A DNA stretch of 11,508 nt from Bacteroidales bacterium (GCA_016283985.1 JAEENZ010000148.1:1-11508); one strand, 5' to 3'; counted from the first letter of the stretch, positions 1 through 7,746 are shown. The notes: generated by a model from the letters alone, not told the origin. A program made the numbers and translations.

Positions 1-12
1 CAAGCCTATTCT

Positions 13-75
13 ACGCACGGGATGCCAATTAAAGCAGTGTCCGTGCGTGAAATACGGCTTTCCACGCACGGACAC
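13..75. repeat. Hairpin-forming repeat, three copies of an 8-bp core, downstream of the GH106-like gene
   Basis: The core ACGCACGG occurs at 13-20 and 64-71, and its reverse complement CCGTGCGT at 41-48. The second and third copies belong to a perfect 13-bp inverted repeat: GTGTCCGTGCGTG at 37-49 and its complement at 63-75, with a 13-base loop. On the minus strand this hairpin begins 15 bases after the glycosidase stop codon, so it could end or stabilise that transcript. It lacks a real T-run (the minus strand continues TGCTTTAATT), so a simple intrinsic terminator is not certain. The three copies in alternating orientation resemble a REP-like extragenic palindrome. Only one locus is visible here, so dispersal in the genome is unknown. 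Confidence 0.6.
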
Positions 76-90
76 AATCAGAGACCGGAA

Positions 91-2907
91 TCAGTAGAGT
101 ACCACCGGACCGATCAGGCCGGCAGGCTTGAGGGGCGTATTGCGGCGGAGGACGAAGCGCTGGGCATTACGGTTGTCCGTCAGAGTCTGCATATAGTTGC
201 TCATGAGGGTCGTAACCTTAACCTCGATGGTGTTGTCCCCGGCCTTGACCAGGCCGTCGACAGGGAGCACCGCATCGCCGTACCAGTGTAGGCCGGCAGG
301 CTTGCCGTTAATGCTGACTTCTGCGATATAACCGACCTTGCCAAGGTTCAGATACTTCGGCAGGGTGCCTGAGACCGTAAACCTGGCCGTGTATGTGGCG
401 GTTCCCATGAAGTTCTTGTATTCCTCAGTATCTTTCAGGTCCACAAGGTTTTCCATTGTGGTTCCGGGCACGTCCGGGACTTCGGGATTGACCAGAGTAA
501 CCGCCCAGTCCTTCACTTCGACAGGCTTCGTTCCGGACACGGGAAGTTTCTTGTAGGCAGAAGACTCACCTCCCATCTTGTTGAACATGAACACGAAGCT
601 CTCAGACGGGCCGAAATCGAAATGGACCTTGCCAGAGGCATCCAGTTTGAGGGGATGACGCTTTCCGGTGGCAGGGTCGTATATCCATGCCTTGCGACCC
701 TTCGTGATAGATGCAGGGAAGGTAATGTCGGTGGACTTGCCTTCGAGCCTGCTGGCGTTCACGAACAAGAAGAAATCGCTGCCGTCGTCCATGGTATAAC
801 GGTTCTGGAGCAGGAAACGGTCCGGATTGCTGACCGTAATGCTGTGAGGGAGACCGTACTTAACCATCACGTCAGTGTACCACTCCAGGAAATGGTCGCC
901 TTCCGGCTTGGGAAGAAGAATGAAGCGCCCGGTCTTCTTCAGTTCATCCACGATTGCCTGGATGCGGGCATCGCGGGACTCCGAATCCTGCATTCCCACC
1001 GATTTCTCGGGGTAGACCTCGATGCAGAACACACGGCCGCCGCCGAGCACGAACTCTCGTATCTTCTCCATGGCTTCAACGGTGGTTCCGCGCACCTCAA
1101 CTGTAAAGAGAACACCGTACTTCCTGGGGCCGTAGCAGAGTTTGCCGTTCTTTACGGTGGATCCTGCAAGGATGCTCTCGGACACGTAATCCGCTCCGCC
1201 GCCGTTCTTGTGGATGGCTTCCCAGACGAGGGAGGTGTAAGGCACGTTAAGCTTTACCGGGAAGGGCTCGGTCTGCACGCCCATGGTGGACCAGAGGTCG
1301 GCGTTGGCGGGCAGTATGGCAATGTCGGTGTACATATCCGCATTGCGCACCAGGGCGCCAATGCGGGCGCGATAGTCATTCAAGAGTTTCCAGTATGGCC
1401 ACCAGGTGTTCTTCTCGTTATAGAAGCTGCCGTACTGCACCCAGCCCGGGAAGGGGGCATCCTTGGGCGAGTAGTTGAATCCGTGCCAGACGGAGTGGGT
1501 GATGCCGGAGATACAGCTCATGTCCGAGCCCACCTTCAGGTATTCCAGCGAGGTGGAGAACACGTTGTAGGTATTGGTCATCTCCTCGCAGCTTACCAGG
1601 CGCTTGCCCGTCAGGTGGGCGGCGGAAGAAACGTACTTGTCTATCATGGTATATCCGCGTCCGCGGCGGTAGTCCTCGTCTCCCATCTCCTCTCCTACCA
1701 CGTGGCGGAGCCAGTTCGTGGTCCAGGACTCCCCTTCCGGGATGTCCAGGCCCATGGATGTCTCTTCGATGAAGAATCCGCAGCCGTAGCCCTGCGCGCG
1801 GGACTTCACCCCGTGTTCGCGGGCCCACTGCTCGTATACCATGAAGAAGCGCTCTTCCAGGAGTTCCGCCTTGGTGAGCTCGAAATCGTAGCGGGCTCGG
1901 TTCACCTGGTTCTGGAACTTCTCGCCCTTGGCGCAGCCGTAATTGAAGTCTTCGACCTCGCCCAGGCGGCGGAGCTTGAACATGGTGAAGGGCAGCCAGG
2001 GCAGGATGTCATAGCCCCTGCGGGCTTTGAACTCCTCGGCGAAATCGCCGGTCCAGTTAGCCCCCTCCAGTTCCATGCTGTCCACGAAGAAAGCGCGGAG
2101 GTGATTGGACAGAGGGCCCAGTTTTGCCTCGATACGGTCGGACATGCGGTCGAGATACTTGCGCACCGCGGCCGCGTTCATGTGATCCAGGATGGGACCT
2201 GCGGCACCCGGAGCGCCGTTAATAACGCTGGCGAAGGAATTGTACTTCACCATATAATATACCTGCCACTTACCGGCGGGGATCTTCATCTTGATGGTAT
2301 TCCGCTTCACCTTATCGGTGATATCCTGCGCCTCGGAAAGGTCGTTTATCGGATCCGGCACCAGCAGCACCTTCAGAAGTTCCGGAATACGCCCCGGATT
2401 GGGGATGGATACCTTGGGATCCAGTTCCTTGAAGACATGGAAGAGGGACTTGTCGTATACCGCTCCCCCGGTAGCCTTGTCGCAATAAGTAAGTATAACG
2501 GAAGCGCGTTCATCGCGCGGCAGGGTTTCCGAACCGAAGGGCCAGCCCGAACCCACGATCAGGTCGCAGGTCATGCCGAGTTTCTTCGCCTCGTCGAAGG
2601 CCACGCCGAGCATGTCTATCCACTCGTCGCTGAGCCAAACCAGCGATTTCCTGCCGTCGGCATCACCAGGCCGGCCGGGGAAGGAAATGGGATTGATCTC
2701 CACGCCGGCAATACCGGCTTCTTTCAGGAGATTCAACTCGCGGCGTATCTCCGGCTCGTCCACCTTGTCGCCGTTCCACCACCAGCGTACGTAGGGCCGG
2801 TAGGCGTCGGACGGGTTCTGGAAGGCCTGGAATACGGCCTTGGAACTGATGGAAAAAGCGGGCAGCGCCATGACGAGCGCGGCGACGGCTAATAGGATCC
2901 TTTTCAT
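91..2907 (-). CDS. Secreted GH106-like glycoside hydrolase, putative alpha-L-rhamnosidase
   Basis: This 938-residue protein starts with a signal peptide (about residues 1-20, KR then a hydrophobic stretch), so it acts in the periplasm or outside the cell. Sequence features that recall the GH106 alpha-L-rhamnosidase family are PYVRWWWNGD (38-47), an EAGIAGVEI barrel strand (63-71), VGSGWPFG (118-125), FVDSMELEGANW (274-285), GKRLVSCEEMT with adjacent acidic residues E441/E442, HGFNYSP (475-481) and WWPYW (502-506). The last 110 or so residues look like a beta-sandwich, galactose-binding-like domain (AEVSINGKPAGLHWYG). GH106 enzymes remove terminal L-rhamnose from plant polysaccharides such as rhamnogalacturonans; the exact substrate here is not known and the catalytic pair was not assigned. 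Its ATG overlaps the stop of the upstream ADP-ribosylglycohydrolase-family gene (ATGA), which implies one transcript and coupled translation. No SusC/SusD genes are in view. The family call is firm at the clan level, moderate for rhamnosidase activity. Confidence 0.8.
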   Translation of the reverse strand: MKRILLAVAALVMALPAFSISSKAVFQAFQNPSDAYRPYVRWWWNGDKVDEPEIRRELNLLKEAGIAGVEINPISFPGRPGDADGRKSLVWLSDEWIDMLGVAFDEAKKLGMTCDLIVGSGWPFGSETLPRDERASVILTYCDKATGGAVYDKSLFHVFKELDPKVSIPNPGRIPELLKVLLVPDPINDLSEAQDITDKVKRNTIKMKIPAGKWQVYYMVKYNSFASVINGAPGAAGPILDHMNAAAVRKYLDRMSDRIEAKLGPLSNHLRAFFVDSMELEGANWTGDFAEEFKARRGYDILPWLPFTMFKLRRLGEVEDFNYGCAKGEKFQNQVNRARYDFELTKAELLEERFFMVYEQWAREHGVKSRAQGYGCGFFIEETSMGLDIPEGESWTTNWLRHVVGEEMGDEDYRRGRGYTMIDKYVSSAAHLTGKRLVSCEEMTNTYNVFSTSLEYLKVGSDMSCISGITHSVWHGFNYSPKDAPFPGWVQYGSFYNEKNTWWPYWKLLNDYRARIGALVRNADMYTDIAILPANADLWSTMGVQTEPFPVKLNVPYTSLVWEAIHKNGGGADYVSESILAGSTVKNGKLCYGPRKYGVLFTVEVRGTTVEAMEKIREFVLGGGRVFCIEVYPEKSVGMQDSESRDARIQAIVDELKKTGRFILLPKPEGDHFLEWYTDVMVKYGLPHSITVSNPDRFLLQNRYTMDDGSDFFLFVNASRLEGKSTDITFPASITKGRKAWIYDPATGKRHPLKLDASGKVHFDFGPSESFVFMFNKMGGESSAYKKLPVSGTKPVEVKDWAVTLVNPEVPDVPGTTMENLVDLKDTEEYKNFMGTATYTARFTVSGTLPKYLNLGKVGYIAEVSINGKPAGLHWYGDAVLPVDGLVKAGDNTIEVKVTTLMSNYMQTLTDNRNAQRFVLRRNTPLKPAGLIGPVVLY

Positions 2908-4472
2908 TTGTCTACGTGCTTTACGGGTGCGGGTTTATCGGAGAATATGTTGATGCAGTCGACCACCATGTTGATGTCGCCGGGCTTGTTGGTCCACTTT
3001 ACGGCCACCTTGTGATCGCCCAGGGGGAGATCCCAGATGCCGCAGATCTCGCGGGACTGCCCGTTGCCTGAGCTGGGCAGCTGGACGGTCTTGTAGAGCT
3101 TTCCATCCACCCAGACTTCGACATTGGCCTTGTAGTCCGTAACATTGTAAGGCTTGGGCAGGGTAAAATGATAGGTCAGAATGGCGCCCTTGCCGTTGAA
3201 TTCATATTCTCCCATCTGCCAGGGCGTCTTCTTTATATCCTTCTTGGCAACCGGCCAATAGCCTTCGAAACTCTGCTCCAGACGCACGGCCTGGGGTTTC
3301 TGCGTCTTGATGGTCACGCTGGGGCCATCGGTGCTGCCTCCTCCCATCTCTATAACCTTCAACGCCTGCTTGAAACTCATCTTGCAGGCACGTTTGAGGG
3401 ATATGTCGGTGTACTTGAAATCCATGTCCTCAACCTCGTAGATAGGGGTTTTCCAGTATTCGGGAATCTTGTTGAAACCGAGGATGGTTCCCAGGATACC
3501 ACCGGCCGATGCAGGGTTGCAGTCGGAATCGTAGCCGCAGCGGGTGGATATGTCGATGGTGCGGTAGAAATTGCCGTTGCCGTAGAGCAGTCCGATGATG
3601 ATATAGGCGCTGTTTATGACCGCGTCGATGTTGAAGGCGGAATTGAAACCACTGGGGCAGCCTATGTCGAAACCGTACTTCTCGTTGGCAAGCGCCCAGG
3701 TGATGTGCCAGTCGTCGGGATACTGCTTCCACCACTTGATGACATCCGCCATGCACTTGTAGTATTTGCTCTGGGCTGGAATGGTCTTGAGAGCCTCGGT
3801 CACGATGAACGGGATGTCGTTGGAAACGAAGGCGAGGGCGTACATCGCCGCGACGTACACTCCCCCGTACCAGCCGTCGCCGTAGTTCATGATGTGTCCT
3901 ATCCCGTCGGTATATTTAACCGCGGAGTTGACCATTCCGGGAGCCATGATCCCTGCATAGTCCGCCTCGATCTGGAAGTCGATGTCGTCGGCATGGGTGT
4001 TGTTTTTCCAGTGGCCGGATTCCGGGGGCATGATGCCCTGCTGGATGTTGTACCGCGCCTGAAGGTTGGCATGCCAGAGAGGATATCCGGCATTTGCGAA
4101 CGCCTTGGCGAAAGATTCCACCGGAGCGTCGAGCCCCTCGCGGTCGAAGACTTCGACAAAGGTGAGGTCCATATATACGTCGTCGTACAAGCCGGGAGAG
4201 TGCTCATACCACCACTTGACCAAATGCTCGTTCCAGTCTATGGTATACTGGTCCGGGATGAAATTGGAAAACTTGAATTCGGTCGGGCCGCCGTAGGTGC
4301 AGCCGATGACCTGTCCGGCCCAGGCGCCCCGGATCTTGTCCTGAAGGGCCTGTTTGGTCATTTTGACTTCAGCGGGAATAACTGTTTTCTTCGCCTTCGC
4401 CGGGGCGGAAACAGCATTCGCCGTCAACAACAGGGTGCTGGCGGCGATAAGTAAGAGATTCTGCAGTTTCAT
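2904..4472 (-). CDS. Exported ADP-ribosylglycohydrolase-family protein
   Basis: The 522-residue product has a signal peptide (MKLQN then a Leu/Ala-rich core, cleavage likely after TANA at residue 20 or VSA at 23). Residues about 40-375 match the ADP-ribosylglycohydrolase (DraG/ARH) all-alpha fold: IRGAWAGQVIGCTYGG (47-62), YDDVYMDL (96-103) in the position of the usual TDDT metal motif, ADDIDFQIEADYAG (161-174), and GYDSDCNPASAGG (313-325), the usual GxDxDTxA signature with Cys for Thr. Residues about 395-515 form a separate predicted beta-rich domain (VEVWVDGKLYKTVQL, LGDHKVAVKW), possibly glycan-binding. Classical family members remove ADP-ribose from proteins in the cytoplasm; an exported copy coupled by an ATGA overlap to a GH106-like glycosidase suggests it cleaves an N- or O-glycosidic bond in an external glycan or nucleoside instead. 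That last step is inference. A promoter and a short inverted repeat lie just upstream. Confidence 0.85.
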   Translation of the reverse strand: MKLQNLLLIAASTLLLTANAVSAPAKAKKTVIPAEVKMTKQALQDKIRGAWAGQVIGCTYGGPTEFKFSNFIPDQYTIDWNEHLVKWWYEHSPGLYDDVYMDLTFVEVFDREGLDAPVESFAKAFANAGYPLWHANLQARYNIQQGIMPPESGHWKNNTHADDIDFQIEADYAGIMAPGMVNSAVKYTDGIGHIMNYGDGWYGGVYVAAMYALAFVSNDIPFIVTEALKTIPAQSKYYKCMADVIKWWKQYPDDWHITWALANEKYGFDIGCPSGFNSAFNIDAVINSAYIIIGLLYGNGNFYRTIDISTRCGYDSDCNPASAGGILGTILGFNKIPEYWKTPIYEVEDMDFKYTDISLKRACKMSFKQALKVIEMGGGSTDGPSVTIKTQKPQAVRLEQSFEGYWPVAKKDIKKTPWQMGEYEFNGKGAILTYHFTLPKPYNVTDYKANVEVWVDGKLYKTVQLPSSGNGQSREICGIWDLPLGDHKVAVKWTNKPGDINMVVDCINIFSDKPAPVKHVDK

Positions 4473-4476
4473 TATC

Positions 4477-4493
4477 TGTGGAGTTATTCCACA
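4477..4493. promoter_or_regulatory. Perfect 6-bp inverted repeat at the transcription start of the ADP-ribosylglycohydrolase gene
   Basis: TGTGGA (4477-4482) and TCCACA (4488-4493) form a perfect inverted repeat with a 5-base spacer. It overlaps the downstream end of the predicted -7 element and the expected transcription start, and lies 4 bases upstream of the start codon. This position suits an operator for a repressor better than a leader hairpin, because the transcript would begin within the repeat. It could also be chance, given its short arms. Confidence 0.35.
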
Positions 4494-4522
4494 AATATAG
4501 CAAAAAACTGATTATTTATAAA
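4492..4522 (-). promoter_or_regulatory. Bacteroidota-type promoter for the ADP-ribosylglycohydrolase / GH106-like operon
   Basis: On the minus strand TATATTTG (4499 to 4492) fits the -7 consensus TAnnTTTG exactly. TTTA (4522 to 4519) sits 19 bases upstream as a weaker -33 element (consensus TTTG). Transcription would start near 4486, giving a leader of about 14 bases. The -33 element lies in the last codons of the acyl-CoA synthetase gene, so the operon can be expressed separately from that gene; read-through from it is also possible, since no terminator is seen between them. Confidence 0.6.
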
Positions 4523-6182
4523 GGAAGCGCTTGATACTCATCTTCGGGGTTTTCTCGAAGGGCTGGAGCACAATCTCCACCTTGGTGATCTGGCTGTAAG
4601 GAGGCAGATGCCTGTTGGCACCGCGCCTCACCTGTTCGGGGATGTCGGAGATGGCTTCTTCGTCGAGCCCTGCGTTCTTGATGCCGTCTGCATCGAGATA
4701 AACGAGAGCGACGAGCTTGCCTGCACGGTCCACGACCACGCTTTCCGCCACGAACTGGCGCTGATTGACTGCCGCCTCGACCTCTTCGGGATAGATGTTC
4801 TGTCCGTTGGCCCCGAGAATCATGCTCTTTGAGCGGCCGCGGATGAAGATGTTGCCGTTGGCATCGATGGTGCCAAGGTCTCCGGTATGGAGATATCCGT
4901 CAGGGGTGAACACCGCGGAGTCCGCCTCGGGATATTTGTAATATCCGCTGCAGATATTGGCTCCCTTGGCCTGGATCTCTCCGGCCACATTCTCCGGATC
5001 TTCGGAGTCGATGCGCACCTCGGCGCAGTCGACGGCCTTGCCGCAGGAACCGGGAGCATAATACCAGGGATGTTCATAGGCAAGTAGCGGAGCGGCTTCC
5101 GTCATGCCGTAACCGACGGTGTAGGGAAGCTTTATCTTGCGGAAGCAATGCTCGACTTCCGGGTTGAGGGCGGCGCCGCCCATGATGAATTCACGGACGC
5201 TTCCCCCGAATGCGGAACGAAGTTTTTCACCGATTTTCTTGTAAATGAGGCCGCTGATGCCGGGGATGGCGGTCAGGACTTTCATGTACCACTTGCCGAG
5301 TACGGGCTTGATGGATGCCTTGTACACCTTTTCCAGCACGAGCGGAACGGTAATGACGATGTAGGGCTTGACTTCCTGCATGGCCTTCAGCAGGAGTGAA
5401 GGTGAAGGAGTCTTGCCGAGATAGTAGACCGTCACGCCGCTGATGAGCGGATAAAGGAATTCATAGGTAAGTCCGTAGATGTGTCCCATGGGAAGCATCG
5501 ATACGATGCTGTCGGCATTGCTGCAGGGAATGAAGCGCTGGCCGAAATCGATGGTGGCGCTGAAGCACTCATAGCGAAGCATCACACCCTTGGGATTGCC
5601 GGTGGAACCGGAAGTATAGTTGATGACGGCGAGTTCTTTGTCGTTGTCCGTAGGATAATTCACCTTGGAAGCGTCGAATCCTTTCGGGAACTTCTCCTTG
5701 AAACGAGTGTCGATGAGGGTGTACGCCTTGATAAGGCCCTCGTCACTGCCCCAGAGCGGCATCAGGTCCGCCAGGCTCACCACATAGCGGAGCTTGGGCA
5801 TCTTCTTGACATCGAGTTTCTGGAAAAGCTCGGGATCCGTAAAGAGGACGGTGCTGTCGGAGTGGTCCGTGAGACGCTCCACCGCTTCGGGGAGGAAGTC
5901 TGCGAGGAGGGGAACCACTACGGCTTCGTAGGTCGTTATGGTAAGGAAGGAGACGGCCCAGTTGGCGGAGTTCTTGCCGCACAGGGTTATCTTGTCACCC
6001 TTCTTGATTCCGGCCTCTTCGAATGCAATGTGGATTCTTTCAATCTTGCGGGCAAGTTCACCGAAAGTGTACTGCTGCCCATGGTAATCGCATACTGCAA
6101 GTCCGTTCCACCATGTGCCCATGGACTTCTGCAGTTTGCTCAGGTAATGTTCGGCTTTGGGAGCCGCAGGTCTTTTGTACAT
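4512..6182 (-). CDS. AMP-forming long-chain acyl-CoA synthetase (AMP-binding protein)
   Basis: This 556-residue cytoplasmic enzyme belongs to the acyl-adenylate-forming superfamily and is expected to activate fatty acids with ATP and CoA. Visible motifs, in order: the P-loop YTSGSTGNPKG (189-199), LPMGHIYG (230-237), GGAALNP (335-341), GYGMTEAAP (357-365), the ATP-ribose Asp in YLHTGDLG (430-437), the hinge IRGRSKSMI (447-455) followed by GQNIYPEEVE (460-469), and a C-terminal Lys in TPKMSIKRF (545-553), probably K551, for adenylation. There is no signal peptide. The set of motifs and the short C-terminal domain resemble FadD-type enzymes; the chain length preferred is not visible. The ATG at 6182 follows a well-placed -7/-33 promoter with a leader of about 14 bases, which supports this start. 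The gene lies 39 bp upstream of the exported-enzyme operon but has no obvious functional tie to it. Confidence 0.9.
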   Translation of the reverse strand: MYKRPAAPKAEHYLSKLQKSMGTWWNGLAVCDYHGQQYTFGELARKIERIHIAFEEAGIKKGDKITLCGKNSANWAVSFLTITTYEAVVVPLLADFLPEAVERLTDHSDSTVLFTDPELFQKLDVKKMPKLRYVVSLADLMPLWGSDEGLIKAYTLIDTRFKEKFPKGFDASKVNYPTDNDKELAVINYTSGSTGNPKGVMLRYECFSATIDFGQRFIPCSNADSIVSMLPMGHIYGLTYEFLYPLISGVTVYYLGKTPSPSLLLKAMQEVKPYIVITVPLVLEKVYKASIKPVLGKWYMKVLTAIPGISGLIYKKIGEKLRSAFGGSVREFIMGGAALNPEVEHCFRKIKLPYTVGYGMTEAAPLLAYEHPWYYAPGSCGKAVDCAEVRIDSEDPENVAGEIQAKGANICSGYYKYPEADSAVFTPDGYLHTGDLGTIDANGNIFIRGRSKSMILGANGQNIYPEEVEAAVNQRQFVAESVVVDRAGKLVALVYLDADGIKNAGLDEEAISDIPEQVRRGANRHLPPYSQITKVEIVLQPFEKTPKMSIKRFLYK

Positions 6183-6202
6183 ATCAAATTAAATTAGTCA
6201 TG

Positions 6203-6233
6203 CAAAAGTACTGTCAATAATAAGAGTGGACAA
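6203..6233 (-). promoter_or_regulatory. Bacteroidota-type promoter for the acyl-CoA synthetase gene
   Basis: Minus-strand TACTTTTG (6210 to 6203) matches TAnnTTTG exactly, and TTG (6233 to 6231) lies 20 bases upstream as the -33 element. The start codon is 20 bases downstream of the -7 element, so the leader should be short. No Shine-Dalgarno sequence is present, which is normal for this phylum. Confidence 0.7.
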
Positions 6234-6239
6234 GAATAA

Positions 6240-6272
6240 TTGAGAGTATGTGGTGAAAATTGATTAAGTTTG
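6240..6272 (+). promoter_or_regulatory. Candidate Bacteroidota-type promoter for the HAD phosphatase operon
   Basis: TAAGTTTG (6265-6272) matches TAnnTTTG exactly. The nearest -33 candidate is TTG at 6240-6242, 22 bases upstream, which is longer than the usual 19-20. Transcription would start near 6279, about 25 bases before the ATG. A weak purine-rich AGGGG at 6291-6295 lies 9 bases upstream of the start codon and may help ribosome binding. Confidence 0.45.
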
Positions 6273-6283
6273 TGGCGAAATTT
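6245..6283. repeat. Imperfect 17-bp direct repeat with 22-bp period in the divergent promoter region
   Basis: AGTATGTGGTGAAAATT (6245-6261) and AGTTTGTGGCGAAATTT (6267-6283) agree at 14 of 17 positions and start 22 bp apart, two helical turns. The second copy overlaps the -7 element of the HAD operon promoter and the first fills the -33/-7 spacer. This arrangement is what one expects for two regulator molecules bound side by side on one face of the DNA. No regulator gene is in the window. Confidence 0.45.
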
Positions 6284-6304
6284 CAAAATAAGGGGTAAAA
6301 AGCA

Positions 6305-7150
6305 ATGGCGAGAAAACCAATAGTTGCGCTGATCTACGACTTCGACGGCACCCTTTCTCCGGGAAACATGCAGGAGTTCGGGTTCATCCAGGCCGTAGGC
6401 AAAACGAAAGAAGAGTTTTGGAAAATGAGCGACGGGATTGCCGTCGGACAGGATGCGAGCAACGTGCTTGCCTACATGAAACTGATGTTCGACGAGGCCC
6501 GCAAGGCAGGCATTCCCCTCCGCCGCAGCAAGTTCAAGGAATTCGGAAAGCATATCGAACTCTATGAGGGGGTGAAGGAATGGTTCGGGATCGTGAACGA
6601 GTACGGCAGGCAGAAGGGCGTGCGCGTGGAGCACTACATCAACTCCTCCGGCCTCAAGGAGATCATCGAGGGCTCGTCCATCGCGAAGGAATTCCACCAC
6701 ATCTACGCAGGAACCTTTATATATAATGAAGAGGGAATCGCGGAGTGGCCCGGCATAGCCGTCGACCACACGGCCAAGACCCAGTTCCTGTTCAAGATCA
6801 GCAAGGGCATCACCAGCCAGCACGATTCCAAGATGGTGAACGCCAGCATAGCCGACGACAAGAAGCGCATCCCCTTCTCCCACATGATTTATTTCGGGGA
6901 CGGAGAGACGGATATCCCCTGCATGAAGATCGTCGGAATGTTCGGCGGAAACCCGATTGCGGTGTATGACCCGGATTCCCCCAAGAAGAAGGCCACCGCG
7001 CAGAAACTCCAGCGTCAGGGACGCGTGAAATTCATCACCCCCGCCACCTACACCAGGGATTCCCGTACCTTCAAGATTGTCGCCGCCATCATCGACAAGG
7101 TGAAGGCGGAGGACGACCTTGCCAGACTGTCATCAAAAAGCATCAAATAA
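6305..7150 (+). CDS. HAD-superfamily hydrolase, phosphoserine-phosphatase-like
   Basis: The 281-residue soluble protein shows the complete haloacid dehalogenase catalytic set. Motif I is YDFDGTLSP (11-19) with nucleophile D12 and acid/base D14. Motif II is INSSGLKE (112-119), the motif III Lys is probably in HTAKTQFLFK (155-164), and motif IV is YFGDGETDIPCM (196-207), which closely resembles the GDGxxD of phosphoserine-phosphatase-like enzymes. The long segment between motif I and II (about residues 20-110) is a helical cap of the C1 type. It is a Mg2+-dependent phosphatase or phosphotransferase of unknown substrate. The ATG overlaps no other gene and follows the divergent promoter. Its stop codon overlaps the next start (TAATG), so it heads a three-gene unit with two envelope proteins. 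Confidence 0.88.
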   Translation: MARKPIVALIYDFDGTLSPGNMQEFGFIQAVGKTKEEFWKMSDGIAVGQDASNVLAYMKLMFDEARKAGIPLRRSKFKEFGKHIELYEGVKEWFGIVNEYGRQKGVRVEHYINSSGLKEIIEGSSIAKEFHHIYAGTFIYNEEGIAEWPGIAVDHTAKTQFLFKISKGITSQHDSKMVNASIADDKKRIPFSHMIYFGDGETDIPCMKIVGMFGGNPIAVYDPDSPKKKATAQKLQRQGRVKFITPATYTRDSRTFKIVAAIIDKVKAEDDLARLSSKSIK

Positions 7151-7734
7151 TGAAAAAGTATCTGTTGATTGCAGCGTGCCTAATCATTTCGGGCATGGCG
7201 CTGGCCCAGAATCCGGACGGGGACAGGATCTCCGTGCGTTTCGGGGCCGGTTTTCCGGCCTCGACTGCAGAGAAATTCGTTCAAGGCCTCAACACCGGCC
7301 ATTACGGCATACAGGGCATCTACGACGACTACTACTCCGATACAAAGTCCACCCCTGCCATTTCCGCGGAATGCATGTATATCTACAATGAATGGATGAG
7401 GTTCGGAGCAGAGATGATCTACGTTTCCTGTTCCAACCAGCGAATCGACGCCATTACCGACAAGGTGAAGGCTGACAGGAAAGGACAGAGTTTCGTATTC
7501 ATGCCCTCCGCCCAGGTCAGTTATCTCCAGAAGAGACTGCTGAGGGTTTATCTGGGAATGTCGGCCGGATTCGGTTACTATTCCGGATTCGACAATATGG
7601 ACGGTAATGTGTCTTTCGAACTCAAGTTCGTTCCCTTCGGCGTCGAGTTCGGACGCAGGGTCTTCGTCTTCGCGGAGGGATGTCTCGGAACGTCGATGAA
7701 CTGGGCCCAGGGTGGAGTAGGATTCAAGTTTTAG
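7150..7734 (+). CDS. Small predicted outer-membrane beta-barrel protein, function unknown
   Basis: I do not recognise a named family. The 194-residue product has a clear Sec signal peptide (MKKY, hydrophobic core, cleavage after SGMALA near residue 19, then Q). The mature part is built of alternating hydrophobic/polar strands rich in Gly and aromatic residues: ISVRFGAGF, MRFGAEMIYVS, FVFMPSAQVSYL, LLRVYLGMSAGFGYYSG, VSFELKFVPFGVEFG, VFVFAEGCLG. It ends in a terminal Phe (GGVGFKF), as many outer-membrane barrels do. A small barrel of about eight strands is plausible. It starts one base inside the HAD stop codon (TAATG), so its translation is probably coupled, and no Shine-Dalgarno sequence is seen. 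The next gene encodes a lipoprotein. A periplasmic beta-sandwich protein is an alternative. Confidence 0.75.
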   Translation: MKKYLLIAACLIISGMALAQNPDGDRISVRFGAGFPASTAEKFVQGLNTGHYGIQGIYDDYYSDTKSTPAISAECMYIYNEWMRFGAEMIYVSCSNQRIDAITDKVKADRKGQSFVFMPSAQVSYLQKRLLRVYLGMSAGFGYYSGFDNMDGNVSFELKFVPFGVEFGRRVFVFAEGCLGTSMNWAQGGVGFKF

Positions 7735-7740
7735 GGAGGA
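7734..7740 (+). promoter_or_regulatory. Strong Shine-Dalgarno sequence for the lipoprotein gene
   Basis: GGGAGGA overlaps the last base of the preceding TAG stop and lies 6 bases before the ATG. It is the only strong Shine-Dalgarno site seen in the window, where most starts have A/T-rich leaders, and it supports the ATG at 7747. Confidence 0.6.
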
Positions 7741-7746
7741 TACGAA

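Noticed and set aside
622..2892. Long open frame (756 codons) on the plus strand opposite the GH106-like gene
   Set aside because: It is the shadow of a real gene with strong codon bias. The translation is rich in His, Gly and Val with no recognisable domain, while the minus strand gives a coherent enzyme.
3168..4454. Open frame of 428 codons opposite the ADP-ribosylglycohydrolase-family gene
   Set aside because: Antisense shadow; no domain, no promoter or leader, and low-complexity composition.
4484..4493. A DnaA box at TTATTCCACA upstream of the ADP-ribosylglycohydrolase gene
   Set aside because: It has an extra T within the 9-mer and is better explained as half of the inverted repeat at 4477-4493.
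6194..6883. Open frame of 229 codons on the minus strand opposite the HAD gene
   Set aside because: It runs through the divergent promoter region and overlaps the HAD catalytic motifs on the other strand; a shadow.
7231..7240. A fourth copy of the left-edge repeat core, CCGTGCGT, inside the barrel gene
   Set aside because: Only the 8-base core matches, it lies in coding sequence, and it has no hairpin partner; chance is sufficient.
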